Below are positions 60,657 through 64,000 of a stretch of DNA of 64,000 nucleotides, in pieces. Location: the NCBI GenBank assembly GCA_907165065.1, contig OU015527.1, positions 21,961,686-22,025,685 of the forward strand. Reading direction: 5' to 3'. Each line of letters starts with the position of its first letter. Position 1 is the first letter of the stretch. This stretch comes from Caprimulgus europaeus. Its lineage: Eukaryota > Chordata > Aves > Caprimulgiformes > Caprimulgidae. The translations under genes and the position numbers were made by a program. The notes beneath the pieces were generated by a model. The model saw only the letters and a program-made list of their open reading frames with translations, did no database searches and was not told the origin of the DNA.

Positions 60657-61904
60657 GCATCTCAGAGCAATTTTTATGACAACAAATCCTCTCTTTTCCA
60701 AACAAAGGCTGTGTTAACATTTTTTCCTTTCTTTTTCTTTCTTTCTTTCTTTTTTTTTTTTAAAAAAAAACAAACCCAACATTTGATCCATTGAAAATAT
60801 TCCCCTTTAGCTGCTAAAATTACAGTGAAGTTTTCAGGCAGTATTCGATGAGTTTTGTTCACCTTGTAAACTACTGGCAGTATTTATTTGATAGTCTTCT
60901 ACATTTAGAATTTAGGGTACCTTTTAAGCAGACTTAATTAGATACATTGACTTCCTGATTGATAAGCAATGGTTCTATAAGCATTCTTTTAATACTTCTC
61001 AATTGCCAAATAAAACACAGTGGTTAGAAGGGGAAAATTTCAGGAATGTATGATGCATTTGCAAGTAAAAAAGACATTTTTTTTTCTGTTCTGTTCACTG
61101 GAATAACAAGCCCAATCCTGTCCATAGTGCATCTTACGATAAAAATAAAATAAAGTTTTTTAAAATCTCAACTTGATGACACAAAATAAATCAGAAAACC
61201 ATAGGAATTTCAGTGTTCAACTTGAGATGTCCTTCAGCTGATTTAAAGGACAATTATTTAGGTGTGACTCATATGCCTATTTTATTGATCTATCCTACTG
61301 TTAAAATACATGTAGGCATGTGTGATTCTGGGACTCGTTTGCTTCCAGCACAAATATTTAGGAACAACATGTGCCAAGACACTAAGATTTTTGCCCTTGC
61401 TATTCTTTCAAACCTCAGTGCTTTAAAATAGAAGACATCTGATCAGGTAAGGATCACATTACTTTATGCATAATGCATTTATCCTTTCTAGACTAAATAA
61501 GATGCCTTCCTACAGACCCAAACCTTCACAAGTCAAGCTCATAATTTCTTTCACAGGAACTTGCTGATTGAAGTGAGAAATCCAGCAGTGCATACACAGG
61601 TCACATTGCTACCACCATGTTAAATGACTCCAAGAGGCCTTTCCTTAGTCACATTTGTGCAAAATCTCTTGTTTGAGTAATCTCCAAAAGGAAAAAAATA
61701 ACTCTCTTGAACATTGACTCTTTAACCCTATTCAGTCTTTCAGCTCCCGTTAGAAGACCCTGTGTACCATTTACTCTGCCAAACTGTAACCATTTCATAT
61801 TAAATATTCCATTCTAGGTTATCCCACCGGAGGATCAGACTCACTGTTCACTGTCAAGGCTTGCTCTCAGGCCATTCAGCTCCCCCAGCACACTAGCACA
61901 GTCC
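60657..61904. other. Intergenic, nothing recognised apart from a simple repeat
   Basis: AT-rich sequence containing a TTTC-type simple repeat at 60721-60761. No gene, CR1 or LTR signature is recognised up to about 61905. Confidence 0.6.
60721..60770 (+). repeat. (CTTT)n simple repeat joined to T and A runs
   Basis: Pyrimidine-only stretch of TTTC units and a T run (60721-60761), followed directly by nine A (60762-60770). Confidence 0.85.
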
Positions 61905-62876
61905 GCAGGCATGAAGCATTAAGCCAATTAGAAACACACAGGTCCATGGGGCCAGATTGGATGGACTGAAGGGTGTGGAAGGAGCTGGCCAGTGTCATTG
62001 CACGGGTTGCTCTCTACCATCTTAATCTCTACCAACTTCATCTCTACCGTCTTTGATTACATTGACTCCTAGTGGTGACAGAAAGGTAAATGTTGAATGC
62101 ATCTTCAAGAAAGGCAAGAAGGAGGATTCAGGGATCTACAGACTGATCAGTGACACAGCTCAGTCCCTGAAAGGGTGATGGAGAAGATTCCCCTGGAAGC
62201 CACTTCCAGCCATTGGAAGGACAAGAAGATAATTGGTAGCAGCCCAATCAGATAGACATATCAAGGGCAAATTGTGTCCAACTAACTTCATTTTTTCTAC
62301 AGTGACATGAGTGGCTGTGTGGAAAAGCTCCACACCCAAGGCTGCACCAAGAAGAGGAAAGGATCCTACCCAGTACTGGTGAGAGCACTCGTGGTGTGCT
62401 TTCCACAGGTTTGGCCTCCCAGCAGAAGACAAATACTGACATAAGGGAACCAGTCTAGTGGAGGGTCCCCATGAAGGCTGCAACAGGAGCACAAAGCGTA
62501 CAAGGAGAGGTGGACGGCAGTGGGCTGGTTCAGCCTTGGGAAGAGGTGGGAAAGGGGAGACCTCACTGGTGTTTCAACTTTCTGGAGGGAGGGCACAAAA
62601 AAGAGGAAGCCAGGTTCTGCTTAGAAACACACAGCAACAGGATGATAGGGAACAGATGTATGCTGGAATGTGGGAAATCCCCATTAGGCACCAGGAAAAG
62701 CTTTTGTAACTTGAGGATGATAACAAAATTGGAACAAGGCCCAGGGTAGTCCTTGGCGACATTCAAAACTCAAATGGACAAAGTCCTGGGGCAACCTGAT
62801 CTAACTGGACCTGCTTCAAGCAGGCAGTTGGAGCGAACAACCTATAAAGTCTCTTCCAATCTAAATTATCTTGTGT
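61905..62876 (+). mobile_element. CR1 LINE, degraded copy with internal deletion
   Basis: Old plus-strand CR1. The first part (about 61905-62330) matches the central ORF2 region: AATTAGAAACACACAGGTCC, then GAGCTGGCCAGTGTCATTGC, CTTCAAGAAAGGCAAGAAGG, and a segment with GACAAGAAGATAATTGG. A large internal deletion or rearrangement spans about 62330-62490. The second part (62490-62876) matches the ORF2 C-terminus and 3' UTR, with TTCAGCCTTGGGAAG at about 62529 and GACCTGCTTCAAGCAGG at about 62809. The ATTCTATG tail has decayed to TTATCTTGTG. Stops are everywhere. Confidence 0.85.
62011..62055 (+). repeat. 15-bp triplication within the CR1 copy
   Basis: TCTCTACCATCTTAA, TCTCTACCAACTTCA and TCTCTACCGTCTTTG follow one another without gaps, three diverged copies of a 15-bp unit inside CR1 ORF2 sequence. 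Confidence 0.85.
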
Positions 62877-64000
62877 TTACTTTTTAATGGTGATTTACTT
62901 CAGCTAAACCAATTTAACCTCTTTAGAGAATAAATTTGAAGGAAAATTAATTCTTTAGTACAAGTCCCAACCAATAAGAATAAATTTGACAAATGTTTTG
63001 GGAGAACTGTTTTAAATATATCTGACTAAATAAAATTGATGATACTTATAGGTACAAAAATCTGCTCTGCTCTTAGGATGATATTTTTCACTAGAAGGGT
63101 GTTTTTCTCTTCAGCTAACAGCAATGCTCTCCTGGAAGACACCAGCATCTGTGCCACAGAGATGGCTAGAGAATCAAGGTACCCTTTGAGAATACAGACA
63201 GATGGGCAGAAGGCAACACACATTTTATCTACTCTTAATGATGCTGGATTTTTGTTTTTAACATAAATTGTACCTGTTTAGAAAAGCAGGTTCACCTGCC
63301 TAGCCAAACAGAAAATGTGAGACATCATAAAAGGAAAAAAAATAAATTCTCATTAATTCCATCCACATTTCCCTTATACCTGTTTTAAGCCACACACTGA
63401 ATATAATCAGCTACATAGGACATAATTAATTATTTCCTTATCAATGTTTAGAGATTTTCTGAAATTCATCTACATGAGACTAACACACCACTCTGCTAGA
63501 GACCTAAGGTGAGGTCTCTAGAGGAACAAAGTAATGTAAAATGAATTATGAAGCACATGAAGCTTGTGCTTTCACTCTGCTTAGGCTGAAGGGGGAATGG
63601 GAAGGGCTGGCTGAGAGAAGAGGCTTTGGAAAAATGCCCTCAGCTAGGAAAGGTTGGCACTATCCCTCTTTCCTTGCAAGGGGAAGGAAAGATTTTCAAG
63701 TGGTTATGATGCTGAGAATAGCCCGGAAGAAAAGTAAGTGAAGAAGTGTCATTGCAAAAGTCCACAGAAAAGAGAATCTCTTCTGTGGCTCCTTTGACCA
63801 AGATTTCACTGACAACGAAGTAAGGATCATCTGGGCTTGATCCCTTCCCCAGCCTTTCCATGGCAATGGAAGGGATGCCTGACCACCTCCTGAAGTCAAG
63901 CCTGAAACCTGGTCTTCCTGTGTAATGGCTGTGACCATTAGTGTATATTAAAAGTCACACTAGCGTGACTTTTAGTCACCCTTTCCTCCTCGTTGTTAAG
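62877..64000. other. Intergenic, nothing recognised
   Basis: AT-rich sequence to the window end, with short unconserved open frames and the hairpin at 63949-63974. Confidence 0.6.
63949..63974 (+). repeat. 10-bp perfect inverted repeat
   Basis: TAAAAGTCAC (63949-63958) and GTGACTTTTA (63965-63974) are exact reverse complements around the loop ACTAGC. A third AGTCACC follows directly at 63974-63980. Confidence 0.9.

Noticed and set aside
1-64000. CRISPR arrays, bacterial operons, rRNA, tRNA genes
   Set aside because: None seen; the only regular arrays are eukaryotic simple repeats and the composition is that of an animal genome.

Overview
This window looks like a piece of an avian nuclear genome. 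It has many chicken-repeat-1 (CR1) LINE copies with their typical 3' ends, two bird-type endogenous-retrovirus LTRs, an AT-rich intergenic background and one vertebrate tumour-suppressor exon. The species cannot be fixed; the LTR types suggest a neoavian bird. The one recognisable cellular gene is the first coding exon of an INK4 cyclin-dependent kinase inhibitor, read as CDKN2B (p15INK4b), on the minus strand at 439-558 inside a CpG island. In birds this locus is on chromosome Z, and vertebrate gene order places DMRTA1 upstream of CDKN2B, so the window is most likely Z-linked sequence running from the CDKN2B promoter into the CDKN2B-DMRTA1 gene desert. The Z assignment and neighbour gene are inferred, not seen.

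Layout: 1-438 is CDKN2B intron 1 (minus strand). 290-1960 is a broken, multi-block CpG-rich promoter region. 1961-9710 is AT-rich desert. 9716-11060 is a minus-orientation solo LTR with a 5-bp target duplication, carrying a perfect 228-bp AAGAG/CTCTT array. 11066-43380 is mostly featureless desert, with a CpG-rich patch near 12.3-12.64 kb, a CpG cluster with a splice-donor-like site near 34.85-34.98 kb, and a palindrome-bearing patch near 41.3-41.43 kb. From about 43.4 kb the window becomes repeat-rich: CR1 copies at 43.4, 46.3, 52.9-54.1, 59.7-60.66 (with a second CR1 nested inside) and 61.9-62.9 kb, and a 5'-truncated ERVL-like provirus at 47.45-52.57 kb that keeps gag, protease, reverse transcriptase, RNase H and integrase remnants and a 3' LTR.

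No operon, CRISPR array, convincing RNA gene or previously undescribed multi-gene system is visible. The strongest non-routine signals are the uninterrupted AAGAG expansion inside an LTR, the CpG-dense islets in the desert, several short perfect inverted repeats, the nested CR1 insertion and the 5'-less ERVL provirus. All retroviral and LINE reading frames are broken and none is expected to produce a working protein. Boundaries of repeats were judged by eye and can be off by tens of bases.
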